Source of the DNA: Heterohyrax brucei
Taxonomy: Eukaryota > Chordata > Mammalia > Hyracoidea > Procaviidae
NCBI GenBank assembly: GCA_028571685.1
Contig: CM053162.1
Span: forward strand, 70,110,351-70,174,350
Direction: 5' to 3'
DNA: 64,000 nt
Positions within the stretch are counted from its first letter, which is position 1, and each line of letters opens with the position of its first letter. The position numbers were made by a program, and so were the translations under genes. Of the stretch, positions 36,066 to 46,500 are shown in pieces. The notes beneath the pieces are model-generated. The model was not told where the DNA came from. It was given only the letters and a program-made list of their open reading frames with translations, and did no database searches.

Positions 36066-36566
36066 ACGCATTGCTTTTGCTGTTGCTGGGTGCCTCAAGG
36101 TGGCTCCCACTCATAACGAGCCCGAGTACAACAGAACAAAGCACTGCCCTGTCTCGTACCGTGCCCACAATGATTGTCGCGCTGGAGCCTCTTGTTGCAG
36201 CCGCTGTGTCGGTCTACCTGGTGGAGGGCCTTGCTCCCTTCCACTGGCCCTCTCCGTTACCAAGTGTAATGCCCTCCTCCAAGGACTGGCCCCTTTTGAC
36301 AACATGTCTAAATACGTAAGACATAGTCCTACCATCCCAGCTCCTAAGAAGCACTCTGGCTGTACTTCTTCCAAAACAGATTTGTTTGTTGTTTGGGCGG
36401 TCCGTGGTGTGTTCAGCAATCTTCACCAACACTGCGATTCAAAGGCGTCAGTTCTGCTTTCATCCCCCTCATTTGCACTCCTACTTTCACATGCATGTGA
36501 GGCAAGTGAAAATAGCAGAGCTTCAGTCGGGAGCACCTGAGTCTTCAAAGTGAATTCTTTGCACGA
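36066..36566 (-). mobile_element. RTE 3' fragment, antisense
   Basis: Reverse RTE tail: GCTGTTGCTGGGTGCCTCAA, CAACAGAACAAAGCACTGCC, GCCCTCCTCCAAGGACTGGC, AAGCACTCTGGCTGTACTTC, TTCCAAAACAGATTTGTTTG, CACATGCATGTGAGGCAAGT, GTCTTCAAAGTGAATTCTTT. Minus frames at 36111-36432 correspond to the RTE C-terminal region (QICFGRSTARVLLRSWDG). Confidence 0.88.
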
Positions 36567-37675
36567 TCCCAATAAATCCTGAGTTCTGAACCTATCTCTG
36601 GACAAGTAGAAGTGTTTCTGTTCCCTGCAACCAGTATGCACACTCTTCGAAAAGTGGTCAAAGCTCTCGTCTGAACAAGAACTGCAGTCAGTGCCCACTT
36701 TGAACTGAAATCGGACCTCTCTTCTGTGCCTCCCTGAACTTCTCTTCACTGCCTCTTCCTTGAGAATACCTCTCATTGTTTAAGGAAACAAACTTGACTG
36801 TCTCTGCCTTACCACACACCCTGATGCCTGACCCGCCAGTTGCCTGGATGAGGGCCCGCCGTGCTGCCTCTTCCCTCCCCGCCTTCCTCCTGGAGCCAGT
36901 CCAGGTGAGCTGGGGGGTCCTCCCTCCCGGGTCTGTGTAAACACCTTCTACCTGCCCGCTTCCCACTGCAGCATCCTAGCTCTCCTCACTCCCGGTTCAG
37001 GACCCCACATCCTGCCGTAGACCTGGGTCTGCTGCTTCTGAGACAGCAAGGAAAGGAGAAACCCCACCTCTCAATAACCAAGTGCAGAGGGCTCTGAAAG
37101 AGAGCTGTCTAAAGATCAAGGCCAGGAATGTGGACACTCTGAGGTTCTCACTCCGTGTGCCAAGGCAGGACTCCCTTGCCAGATTGGGCTGGGCTGTCTC
37201 TCTGAGTCCATCTGCCTGAGCCAAAGGTTTGCTATGGGATTGTCTTTCCCTTTCGACTGGGACCCACAGATGTACTTCAGCCCTCTAAATCTCACCGCTC
37301 TGCTGTGAGAAGAGACACACACAGAGAGAAAGGAGAGAGCAATTGGCCGTGCCATTGCTCAGTCTTGCCTGGACAGGATGACTCCGTGTAGAAACAAAGA
37401 GGTTCCAGACCTTCGTTAGTGTACTAGCCCAGTGGGAAGCTAACATTCCCCGATACCTCTGCCCAGAAAATGCCCTTGGCATTGCTCCTCCCATAGTGCT
37501 TTGGCATAAATGCAGGCTAAGAGCAGAACTGTGGCCAGAATCTTAGGGGCTTCAGTCAAGGCCATTACTGTGTTACTTGGAAAACGTTTAAGAATAAACA
37601 GAAAGAGCGGAAAGCTGACCAAGTTATGTACTGAAACTCGCCACAAGCTGGGGGTCTACTCAAAGGCAGCTAGCC
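36567..37675. other. No gene recognised
   Basis: Moderately GC-rich; many overlapping minus frames (68-117 codons) without a recognisable domain. A promoter or exon cannot be ruled in or out from composition alone. Confidence 0.45.
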
Positions 37676-37843
37676 ACAACAAAACCAGAACCCACTGCCA
37701 TCAAGCAGATTCTAACTCATAGCAACCCTATAGGACAGAGTAGAACTGCCCATAGAGTTTCCAAGGAGCACCTTGTGGATTCAAACTACTGACTTTTTGG
37801 GTAGCAGACGTAGCATTTAACCACCATAGCACCAGGGTTTCCA
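37676..37843 (-). mobile_element. AfroSINE
   Basis: Full minus-strand copy: CCCACTGCCATCAAGCAGAT, CTATAGGACAGAGTAGAACT, TTTCCAAGGAGCACCTTGTG, GTAGCAGACGTAGCATTTAA, ATAGCACCAGGGTTTCC. Confidence 0.92.
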
Positions 37844-37870
37844 ACATACTTAACACACACGGGTGTGTGC

Positions 37871-37893
37871 ACATACACACACACATACACACA
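37871..37893. repeat. (CA)n microsatellite
   Basis: Interrupted ACACACACACATACACAC tract next to the SINE. Confidence 0.8.
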
Positions 37894-39317
37894 ATTTCCC
37901 TGTCCTTACAGTGAGTGAAGTGTAGCTTTTGTTTCATTAACACCAGGGCATATTTTTAACACATACTGAAGCATCATTAGTCTTTTTTCACTACATAATA
38001 ACAACCAGCTGGAGTAATAACAGCAATTTGCAGAAATGCTCATTTTGCATCCTGTCTTTGCTAGATGTTCCAAATTCTTCCTGTCCAGGGTGGTCAGAGA
38101 CTTGGTCGACTGTACTCCCAGACTGTGCGTATCACAAGTCCCAAATAAGCACCATTTCCGCAGGGGATAATGTGAGCTCAGCCCCATTAGCGGTAATAGT
38201 GTGAAGGACCATAAGCCATTAATTCTGATGAGATCAGGTCCATAGCACCTCAAAGATTCAAGGGAAGCCACGGGAAACACTGAAGTATTCCCACTTTGCT
38301 TCTGTTAATGACTGAAAATGTGAAAGCAGTTTCAGTCCACCTGACAGCCAGGCAGCACGGGCCCAAGGAAAAGTTCACCTGTCAGCAGCTGCAAGAGAAA
38401 AGTGCCGAGGAATTATTGCATTAGCTCAGTAAGAGGCTAATAGCTGAAAGACGAGGGTAAAAGGCACTGAACACACCAGGCAGAAATTACCCCTGGAAAG
38501 GCTTTTTTTAGGGTGAACAATTTTATTTCTTAAGAATTCAGCAATATGGAACAAATTATTTGTTCGAGAGTCCACAGTCATCCTGGAAAAATATATCAGG
38601 ATCCCAGGACTCACTTAACCACCTCATGGACAGCTATTTTCAAAACCAAGTGGGAAAAGAAGGCTTGTTCTTATAAGTCATGAGAGCATTTCTGGGGGCG
38701 ATGTTGTTTACCTTACTCATTAACACGCAATTTAGGCTCCATCGTTTTTAGATGTGTGTGACATTTGTGAGCGTCTAATATTTGATTTTAAGTGGCTGCA
38801 CAAGTTTGCTTGTGTCTGAGACAGAGTTTCCAGCCTGCCGACAGATGAGATTCACTGCTGCCTTCCCAAAGAAGTGAGGACCAGGAAAGCAATGATTTCC
38901 CTTTTCTGACTTGCAAATACCTTGTAAAGGGAACATCGTAATTCTTAGCCCCATATGTACAAAATGTTTCCTGGGAGCTTCACTTTAGAGGGATAAGCAA
39001 TGAATTCTCTGCTAAATGCAGCAAATCCAGTCATTATATTTATAAAACAAACTGAATTTAGATTCAGAATATGAAATGTAATCTCTAGCTGCAGCAAATT
39101 CCAAAATCAGCATTTAAAAAAAAATGGTAAGAGCAACAATAGGAAATGATCAACAATCATAAATTATTATATTCTTCTGGATTTCTTTCCTAGTAAGTTC
39201 TGCTCCGGTAATGACTATGAAAATTAAGTACAGAGGTGGATCAATAAATAATATTTTTAATCTTTGTCTCCAACATTAGAAATGTAGTTTCACAGGTTGG
39301 TTGGTTGGTTTTTCATG
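37894..39317. other. No gene recognised
   Basis: No repeat identified. The low repeat content and the A/T-rich, complex stretch at 38.9-39.2 kb make it a candidate for conserved non-coding sequence, but this is a guess without an alignment. Confidence 0.45.
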
Positions 39318-39485
39318 TAACTAATAATAGCTGCCCCAAAATATTCAGGTCCCAATTCTCAGAACCTATGAGTGGTATATGGTATATGTCAATTGAATTG
39401 AGTTAAAGATTTTGAAACGGGGACAATTATCTCGGATCATCTAGGTGAATCCTAAGTGTAATCATGAGTCCTTACAAAAGGGAGG
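39318..39485 (+). mobile_element. Old MaLR (MLT1-like) LTR, first part
   Basis: GCCCCAAAATATTCAGGTCC, AGAACCTATGAGTGGTATAT, GTTAAAGATTTTGAAACGGG, CCTAAGTGTAATCATGAGTC and CTTACAAAAGGGAGG follow the 5' half of an MLT1/MST-type LTR. The second half continues at 40011 after a younger LTR. Confidence 0.65.
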
Positions 39486-40010
39486 TGTTTTAGTCAGCTA
39501 GTGCTGCTCTAACAGAAATACCACAGGGTGGATGGCTTTAACGAGGGAAATTTGATTCTTACACAGTCCAGTAGGCTACAAGTCCAGATTCATGACATCT
39601 GCTCCAGGGGAAGGCTTTCCCCTCATCGGCTCTGGAAGCAAGTCCAGTATTGCATCAGTCTTTGTCCAAGGAACATCTTGGTGCGGAACCTCAGGTCTGA
39701 AGGATGTGCTCTTCTCCCAATGCTACCTTCTTGATAGTGTGAGGTTCCCAATTCTCTGCCTGCTTCCCTTTCCTTTTATCTCTTGTAGGATGAAAGGATT
39801 AAGTGGGGGCAAGGAATACTCTAGGGCAACTCCCTTGACAGTGGAGCTGGGAGGTGATCTTCTGAAGGGATTTACAGTCCCACCCTAATCCTCTAATATA
39901 CAGCATAGGAAAATCACAAAATGGAGGACAGTCACAAAACACTGGGAATCATGGCCCAGCCATGAGGCTACACACGTTTCGGGGGGGACACAATTCAGTC
40001 CTCCGCAGCA
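39486..40010 (-). mobile_element. Solo LTR, MaLR/ERVL-like, antisense, inserted in an older LTR
   Basis: Starts TGTTTTAGTCAGCTAGTGCT and continues AGAAATACCACAGGGTGGAT, CACAGTCCAGTAGGCTACAA; it is the reverse complement of the 54.1-kb LTR. Ends near CACAATTCAGTCCTCCGC. The 98-codon frame at 39592 is LTR sequence. Confidence 0.82.
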
Positions 40011-40585
40011 GGTAGGGAGAGATTGGACTGTGCAGACAGAAAAGAAGAAGAGGATGTGATGGAGAATCAAAGAGAGATTCGAAGATGCGACATGACTGTC
40101 TCTGCAGATGGAGGAACCGGGCCATCAGCCTAGGAAGGCAGCTCTACCAACCAAACCAGCCCACTGCCACCCAGCCGATTTTGACTCAAGACTCTGTAAG
40201 ACAGGGTAGAACTGTCCCACTGGGTTTCCAAAGCCAAGGTCTTTACAGAGGCAGTTGGCCACATCTTTCTCTCCTAGAGCACCTGGTGAGTTCCGATTGC
40301 TAACCTCTCAGTTAGCAGATGAGATTTAACCACTGTACCACCAGAGCTCTGGAAGTTGAAAAAGGCAAGAAAATGGAGCTGCTCCTCGAGTCTCTGAAGG
40401 GAGCCCATCCCTGCTGACCCCCTGTCTGGGCTCGGTGGTCCTAATTTCAGATTTCTGATGTGCAGAACAGTAAACGAAGTATGCTAATTGCTAGAAGCAA
40501 TTCCTTCTATTTTCTGTTGTCTGAAGGCACCAAGGGTGAGGTGCTTTGTTATGGTAGCCAACAGAAATTAGTACAACTCCTTATC
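40011..40585 (+). mobile_element. Old MLT1-like LTR, second part, with a SINE at 40148-40353
   Basis: Resumes with AGAAAAGAAGAAGAGGATGT, AGATGGAGGAACCGGGCCAT; after the SINE come AAGTTGAAAAAGGCAAGAAA, TAATTTCAGATTTCTGATGT, GCAGAACAGTAAACGA and TTGTTATGGTAGCCAACAGA. Order and spacing match the second half of such an LTR. Confidence 0.6.
40148..40353 (-). mobile_element. AfroSINE, long variant
   Basis: Clear long-subfamily member: CCCACTGCCACCCAGCCGAT, CACTGGGTTTCCAAAGCCAA, TTACAGAGGCAGTTGGCCAC, ATCTTTCTCTCCTAGAGCAC, CTAACCTCTCAGTTAGCAGA, CTGTACCACCAGAGCTC. About 205 bp. Confidence 0.87.
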
Positions 40586-41913
40586 AAATCCTCTGTTTCC
40601 ATGTTGCTGACGGGATACATGGTTTTTTGTGTTTTATTTTGTTTTTCATTTGTTTACTTTTATCTTTCCTTTTGATAGTATTCACACAAATTGGCCCCAG
40701 GACGTCAGGCTCTCTGCCAATAAGGGAAACACTCCTGCCTCCTTGTTACATCTCACAATAAGAATTTTTAAACTATTGTATTTTATTGAATGATATTAGA
40801 AAATTGATCCAGAAAGATAAAGACAGATGAAGAAGAAATAGACAGATGAAGAAGAAAATGAGGAAGAGGAAGAAAAGGAGTGATGGGAGGAGCAGGAGAG
40901 AGAGCGAGCCAGCTGGTGTGTGCAGGGCTTAGTGCTCCCCCAGGTGCGCAGGACTCCCTGGCCCTCAGTTCGGGGTGGCTGTCTGACGAGTCTAGTACTG
41001 GGTTATAGGCAAGAGAGATGGGCATCACTTCTGCAGCAGACCCTTGGCCAGTGCAGCCTCCGTCAGGTCTCCCTTCAGATTACTGCAAAGATCAGGTTGG
41101 GAAGTCTCCAACAACCTGGGTGGACTTTTGAGGGAGAACCACTTAGAGAAGAGCCCTCTCTCCCATCAAGTCTTCGGCTAACTTGGTGTCCCCCCAAAAA
41201 ATAAACTGATGCTGCTTAAAGCCACTGAGATATTAGAGTTTTTGGCTACCATGGCATAACCTAGCCTGTACTAACCATTAGGGATGGACAGATGCATGCA
41301 TGGAAGAGATGGATGGATGGATGGATGGACGGATGCAGCTATAGAGGCCAAAAGAGGAAGGCCTGGAAGAGATGATACCATTTCTGCAAGCTGTGTGTGG
41401 CAGATTTCCCTCTACCATGTAACAGGCAGGTAGAAGACATAAAAGCTCTACAAACAGACTGCTTACCTGATTTGTATTCATATTACTAGCAGCTAGCATA
41501 ATGCCTGGTGTTCACGGGACACTAAATGATGTAAAAGTGAAAGTCTGTTATAAAGGTGACAGCATGGGAACCAAAACTTCCAATGGAAGAACCCTAACCA
41601 TGACCTCAGAAGTTTCGATTCAACCTAACAAGTGTAAAACTATAGTCACAATTGAACCTAAGATAGCCAATGACAACTTGGACTTTAAAGGTGTTTTGCT
41701 GTCTTTGGAACCAAGGTTTCTGAAGGTCTCTGCCTTGTATCCCGTGGATCTTTGAGAGGAAGTTGCCAGGTATTTCAAACCTGCTGCAGTCAACGTCCAC
41801 AAGCCTGAGTCCTGAGTCTTCCATCAGTCTATCCCTAAGTGAAGAAATGACTGCTATTCTGGAGTTCTACAGATAGCAGGTGACCCGAAGGAAAAATATT
41901 ATGGACTCTCATA

Positions 41914-41914
<1 letters not shown>
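40586..41914. other. No gene; microsatellite (GGAT)n at 41308-41335
   Basis: Purine-rich at 40800-40900. 41200-41280 (TAAAGCCACTGAGATATTAG, GGCATAACCTAGCCTGTACT) may be another LTR end. Otherwise unassigned; frames at 41501-41824 overlap on both strands without a known domain. Confidence 0.4.

Positions 41915-41959
<45 letters not shown>
41915..41959. repeat. (TA)n microsatellite
   Basis: About 22 uninterrupted TA units, abutting the next SINE. Confidence 0.97.
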
Positions 41960-41961
<2 letters not shown>

Positions 41962-41962
<1 letters not shown>

Positions 41963-42118
41963 CCATGTATAGTGGTTAAGTGCTGCTAACCAATAGGTCC
42001 ACAGTTCAAATCCACCAGGCTCTCCTTGAAAACTCAATGGGGCAGTTCTACTCTGATCTTTAGAGTCGCTATGAGTCAGACCTAACTCAACAGCAGTGGG
42101 TTTGTTTTTTTTTTTTGT
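41962..42118 (+). mobile_element. AfroSINE
   Basis: Sense, head slightly truncated by the TA repeat: GTATAGTGGTTAAGTGCTGC, GTCCACAGTTCAAATCCACC, GGGGCAGTTCTACTCTGATC, GTCGCTATGAGTCAGACCTA, tail GCAGTGGGTTTGTTTTTT. Confidence 0.88.
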
Positions 42119-42126
42119 GGTTGTTA

Positions 42127-42262
42127 TATATAAGCCAGAGCCAAGTGCCATCAAGTCAGATCCGACTGTCCACTATGTGTATTCACTATACATATAAGCC
42201 AAGCCAAGTGCCGTCGAGTCGGCTCCTATACACATAAATTTACTGTATGTATTCATTATATA
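42127..42262. repeat. Two tandem units built on SINE tail pieces
   Basis: Unit 1 (about 42127-42190): ATATAAGCCAGAGCCAAGTG, CCATCAAGTCAGATCCGACT, then GTGTATTCACTATACA. Unit 2 (about 42190-42262): ATATAAGCCAAGCCAAGTGC, CGTCGAGTCGGCTCC, then TGTATTCATTATATAC. Each joins a minus-strand SINE tail start to an A/T-rich block; head regions are absent. Confidence 0.7.
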
Positions 42263-42884
42263 CATATACTCAGTACATAGAGATGTATCTATATAGATAT
42301 ATACGTATAGTGAATGTATAAGCTCATGAGGATTCCAAGATGCTCTGGATTTTGCTTTTGTTCTTAAGTTGCCTATGGCTGAAATAGGGGAGAGTGGAGG
42401 CCTTTTTTGAAACAATATTTATTTCACATTTGTGAAAGAAAAAAATAACGTGATTTTTGAGCTTCCTGGGGGCAGTTAGTGATTTAGCACCTCATATACC
42501 AACTCCATGAGGAGAAATAATCACCAAGTACCTGCATGAATGGCCATCTGGATAGATAAAGAATGGGGCCACGACAAGTAACCAGTGTCTTGTTGCAGTT
42601 ATTTTGATCCCGTGTAAGACAAACCAAACCTTTCTCCTTCAAACACATACTAAACAAAAATAAAATGTTGATGTAGTTGAGGTAGAGGGGCTGTTGCACA
42701 GAATCCAAGAAATACAGAAGCAAAAAGAAAGAGGCCACTGTGGCTTCAGCTAGGAAAAAAAAAACAAAAAACCAGCTTTCTCTCAGTGTAATCTTCCATG
42801 TTTCTGATAGAAAGGATCTGATTGGCTCACTTTCGGCGAGTCCTGCCCTGTGTTTTTGTAGGGTGTGGCGGACTCTCTTCCAAC
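42263..42884. other. No gene recognised
   Basis: The 175-codon minus frame 42484-43011 begins inside RTE sequence and crosses unassigned DNA; it shows no domain and is most likely chance. Confidence 0.5.
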
Positions 42885-44359
42885 AGAACAATATCCTGCC
42901 CAGTGCTGTGTCATCCTTACAACCCTTGCTATGTTGAGGCCCACTGCTGCAGATGCTGTGACCACCCACCTCATTGACTGTCTTCCTCTGACCTTGCCCT
43001 TTACCCAGCATGATGTCCTCCTCCGAGGACGGGGCCTACCTGATAGCACGTCCGAAGTCCCTGGAATGTAGTCTCACAAACTTCTCTCTAAGGGGCTCTC
43101 TGGCTGTACTGCTTCCAAAACAGATTTGTTCATGCTTCTGGCAATCCATGATATATTCAATATCATTAGCTTGTCCCATAATGCAAAGGCATCGTTGCCC
43201 AGTATTAACATGCTTATGAGAGAATTGAAAATACCATGGCTTGGGTCAGAACCCCCTTAGTCATCAAAGTAGTATCTTTGCTTTGCAACACTTGAAAGAG
43301 GTACCTTGCGGCAGATTTGCCCAGCACACTGTGTCATCTCATTTCGTGACTGCTACTTCCATGGTCTTTAACTGCAGATCCAAGGAAAACGAAACACTTG
43401 ACAACTTCAATCTTTTCTCCATTTGTCACGATGCTGCTCTGTGGGCCAGTATGAGGATTTTTGTTTTCTTTTAACCCAGCTATAACCCATACTACAAACT
43501 GCAGTCTTCAATCCGCTTCAGTCAGGGCTTGAAGTCCTCTTTGCTTTCAGCAAGCAAATTCAGGTCATCAGCATGTTGCACGTTAGTGAGTCTCCCTTCA
43601 ACCCTGATGTACCATTCTTCATATCGTCTGGGTTCTCAGATTATTTGCTTAGCATACTGGTTGAAGAAGCATGATGAAACGGTATAACCCTAAAGAACGA
43701 CTTTCCTAATTTTAAATCACACAGTATCCCCTTGTTTGGTTGGAATGACCACCTGTTGATCTATGTAAAGGTTTCTCATGAGCAGAGTTAAGTATTGTAG
43801 AATTCCCATTCTTCACAATGTGTAATTTGTTATGAGTCACACAATCAAATACCTTTGAATCATCAAGAAAACACAGGTAAATATATCTCTGATATTTTCT
43901 GCTTTCTGCCAAGATACATCAGGCATCAGCAATGATACCCCTCATTCCGTGTTCTCTTTTGAAGCCATCTTGATTTTCTGGAAATTCCCTGTCATTGTAC
44001 TCCTGCAACTTTTTTGAATTATCTTCAGCAAAATTTTACTTGTGTATAAGGTTAATGATATTATTTGATAATTAATTCATTCTGTGGAATTGCTTTCCTT
44101 TGGAGTAGGCACAAACAAGCATTTCCTCCATTCAGCTGGCCACGTTACCACCTTGCAAATTTCTTATCGTAGATGGGTAGGCACCACCAGCACTGGGTCC
44201 TTTCACTGAAACATCTCAACTGGTGTTCCACAAATTCTGGAGTCTTGTTTTCTGTTTCTGATTGTTTGTTTTTTGGTTTGTTTGTTTTCTTCTGCCTTCC
44301 TTGCAGCTTGGACTTCTTTCTTCAGTGCCATGAGTTTGTTTGTTTGTTTTTATCATATC
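42885..44359 (-). mobile_element. RTE LINE, antisense, 3' and RT part
   Basis: Reverse RTE from near the tail (CAACAGAACAATATCCTGCC, ACTGTCTTCCTCTGACCTTG, AGCATGATGTCCTCCTCCGA, ACTGCTTCCAAAACAGATTT) through the RT region (CAGCAAGCAAATTCAGGTCA; minus frame 43712-43912 reads YIYLCFLDDSKVFDCVTH, the RTE 'CFIDYAKAFD' block). Numerous stops. The element continues after the LTR at 44892. Confidence 0.88.
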
Positions 44360-44891
44360 TGCCATAGATTGAATTGTGTCCTCCAAAAATGTGAGTAGCC
44401 ATTTGACTGGACCGTCATTCCAGTATTTTGTGATTTTCCTGTGCTATACATCATAATCTCTGCCTATAGCTAACAGATAGGGTAATTATATTAAAAGACA
44501 ATTAGGGTGGGACTGCTCCCTTAGCCCTTGCTAAGAGAGTTTCCCTTGGGTATGACTTGTACTACCCTTTATCTTTTCATCCTACAGGAGATTAAAAAAT
44601 GAAAGAATCAAGCAGAGAACTGGGAACCTCATACCATCAAGAAAGCAGCACTGAGAGTAGAGCACATCCTTCACACCTCAGGTTCATGCGCCGCGAAGCT
44701 CCCTAACCAAAGACTGATGCAACACAAGGGCCTTCCTCTAGAGTGGACAAAGAGGGAAAGCCTTCCCCTGGAGCAGACTTCTTGAATTTGGACTTGTCGC
44801 CTACTAGACTGTGTAGGAAGAAACATATCTCTTTTTAAAGCCATCCACTTTGTGGTATTTCTGTCAGAGCAGTACTAGATGACTAAAAAAA
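44360..44891 (+). mobile_element. Solo LTR, MaLR/ERVL-like, inserted in RTE
   Basis: TGCCATAGATTGAATTGTGT, GGTGGGACTGCTCCCTTAGC, CATACCATCAAGAAAGCAGC, TTTGGACTTGTCGCCTACTA, TTTAAAGCCATCCACTTTGT, end AGTACTAGATGACTAA. Flanks ATATC (44355-44359) and ATACC (44892-44896) agree at four of five bases, in keeping with a 5-bp target duplication. Confidence 0.85.
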
Positions 44892-45450
44892 ATACCCTAC
44901 CTTCTGAAATGGATCGTTGTGGACCAATTCTTTTTGGTATGGTGACACTGTGTATTCCCTACATCTTCTTTTGATGCTTCCTGAATCCTTCAACATTTTG
45001 TCCATAGAATCTATCAGTACTACATCTCAGGACTTGAATTTTCTCTTCAGTTCTTTCACTTTGAAAAGTGCTAAGTGTACTCTTTCCTTCTGGTTCAAGA
45101 CTGCACATTTCACACCTCACTTTCTCTCCCTAGATGCCCTTGAAGTCATCCATCCAGCTCTTTTATGTCATCATTTCTTCCTTTCACTTCAGTGACTCAA
45201 CATTCAAAAGCAAGCTTCAAAATCTCTTCTGATACCCCTTCTGGTCTTTTATTTCTTTCCTATCTTTGTAATGGCCTTTTGCTTTCTTCACATCTGATGT
45301 CCTTGATGTCATCCCGCAATTCTTCTGGTCTTTGGTCATTAGTGTTCGATGAGTCAAGCCAAATATATTCTTAAAATGGTCTCCAAATTCAAGAGTCTCC
45401 AAAACTGCATTGGCTTTTTCCTTACAGACATAAGCTTTCTTCAGCACCTC
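44892..45450 (-). mobile_element. RTE LINE, antisense, linker and endonuclease-proximal part
   Basis: Continues the element broken by the LTR: ATCTCAGGACTTGAATTTTC, TCTTCAGTTCTTTCACTTTG, TGATGTCATCCCGCAATTCT, TCTTAAAATGGTCTCCAAAT. The 5' end is lost; no endonuclease motif is left. Confidence 0.83.
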
Positions 45451-45529
45451 CAGTGATCACATCTTTAGTCCAGGTAGAAAGAAGGAGGAAGTGAAACTGA
45501 CTGTGCCTCAATCAATAAAGTACAAGTGA

Positions 45530-46047
45530 ACTGGGTAGCTACAAGGAAAAGAATGAAGTTATACCTCTACCTCACACCATATGCAAAAACTAACTCATGG
45601 ATCAAAAACCTAAATGTAAGAGCTAATACTATAAAACTTTTAGAAGAAAACATATGTGCAAATTTTCGTGACCTAAGATTGGGCAATGGTTTCTTCAATA
45701 CGACACCAAAAACACAAGTAACTAAAGGAAAAATCAGATAAACCTGACAGCATCAAAATGAAAGAAAAAAAAAAGTGATTTAAAGCACACAGTCAAGAAA
45801 ACGAAAACCCATGAAATAGTAGAAAACTTTTGTAAAGCACACTGTGATTTAAGACTTACATCTAGGAAATATAAAGAACTAAGATTAAAACTCAATAATA
45901 AAAAGATAAATAACTCCATTAAAAAATAAGCAAAAACCCTTAGCAGGTAGCTCTTCCATGAAGACATACAAATGGCCAATAAGCCCAAGAAAAGATGCTT
46001 AACATCATTAGTCAGCAATGAAATGCAAAGGAAAACCATATCACACA
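45530..46047 (+). mobile_element. Old L1 LINE 3' part, sense (first segment)
   Basis: Matches old mammalian L1 in sense: ATGGATCAAAAACCTAAATG, TAAGAGCTAATACTATAAAA, CTTTTAGAAGAAAACATATG, GACACCAAAAACACAAGTAA, CAAATGGCCAATAAGC, CATTAGTCAGCAATGAAATG. The 71-codon frame at 45526 is this L1. Continues after two SINEs at 46501. Confidence 0.82.
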
Positions 46048-46244
46048 CACTGTTGTTGTGTGCTATTGACTCATAGTGACACTGTAGGACAGAGTAGAAC
46101 TACCGCATATGATTTCTTTGGCTGAAACTTTTACATAAGTGGATTCTCAGGTCTTTTCTACCTGGGAGCCCCAGTGGTGGGTTCAAACTACCAAACTTTC
46201 TGTTACCAGTCAAGTTCTCAACCACTGAGCCACGAGCGCTCCTT
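46048..46244 (-). mobile_element. AfroSINE-type copy inside L1
   Basis: Minus-strand: TTGTTGTGTGCTATTGACTC, AGTGACACTGTAGGACAGAG, CCCCAGTGGTGGGTTCAAAC, end GAGCCACGAGCGCTCC. The middle is diverged and longer than the short subfamily. Confidence 0.72.
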
Positions 46245-46255
46245 TCACACCCACT

Positions 46256-46500
46256 TTAAAGAAAGAAAGAAAGGAAGGAGGGAAGGATGGAGGGAAGGGG
46301 AGAGAGACAGAGAGAGAGCAAAGGAAGGTAGGGAGAAAGAAGGAAGGAAGGTATTGCAGTCAAGTCGATTCTGACTCACAGTGACCCAGCAAGACAGAGT
46401 ACAACTAGTCCACAGTTTCCAAGGAATGTCTGATGGATTCAAACTGTCAACCTTTTGGTTAGCAGCTATAGCACTTAACCACCGCACCACCAGGTTTTCC
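46256..46500 (-). mobile_element. AfroSINE with purine-rich tail tract and 11-bp target duplication
   Basis: TCACACCCACT occurs at 46245-46255 and 46501-46511, flanking the whole unit. 46256-46352 is a GAAA/GGAA-rich tract in the tail position, followed by GTCAAGTCGATTCTGACTCA, CCAAGGAATGTCTGATGGAT, CAACCTTTTGGTTAGCAGCT and the inverted head CCGCACCACCAGGTTTTCC. The tract probably expanded from the tail. Confidence 0.9.

Noticed and set aside
36111-36432. Minus frames of 102 and 72 codons as genes
   Set aside because: They are the C-terminal remnant of an antisense RTE.
40800-40900. Purine-rich stretch as a designed or regulatory element
   Set aside because: Simple GAAGA-type repetition typical of mammalian intergenic DNA.
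42484-43011. Longest minus open frame, 175 codons, as a gene
   Set aside because: It begins in recognisable RTE sequence and ends in unassigned DNA, with no known domain; it reads as chance openness across a repeat boundary.
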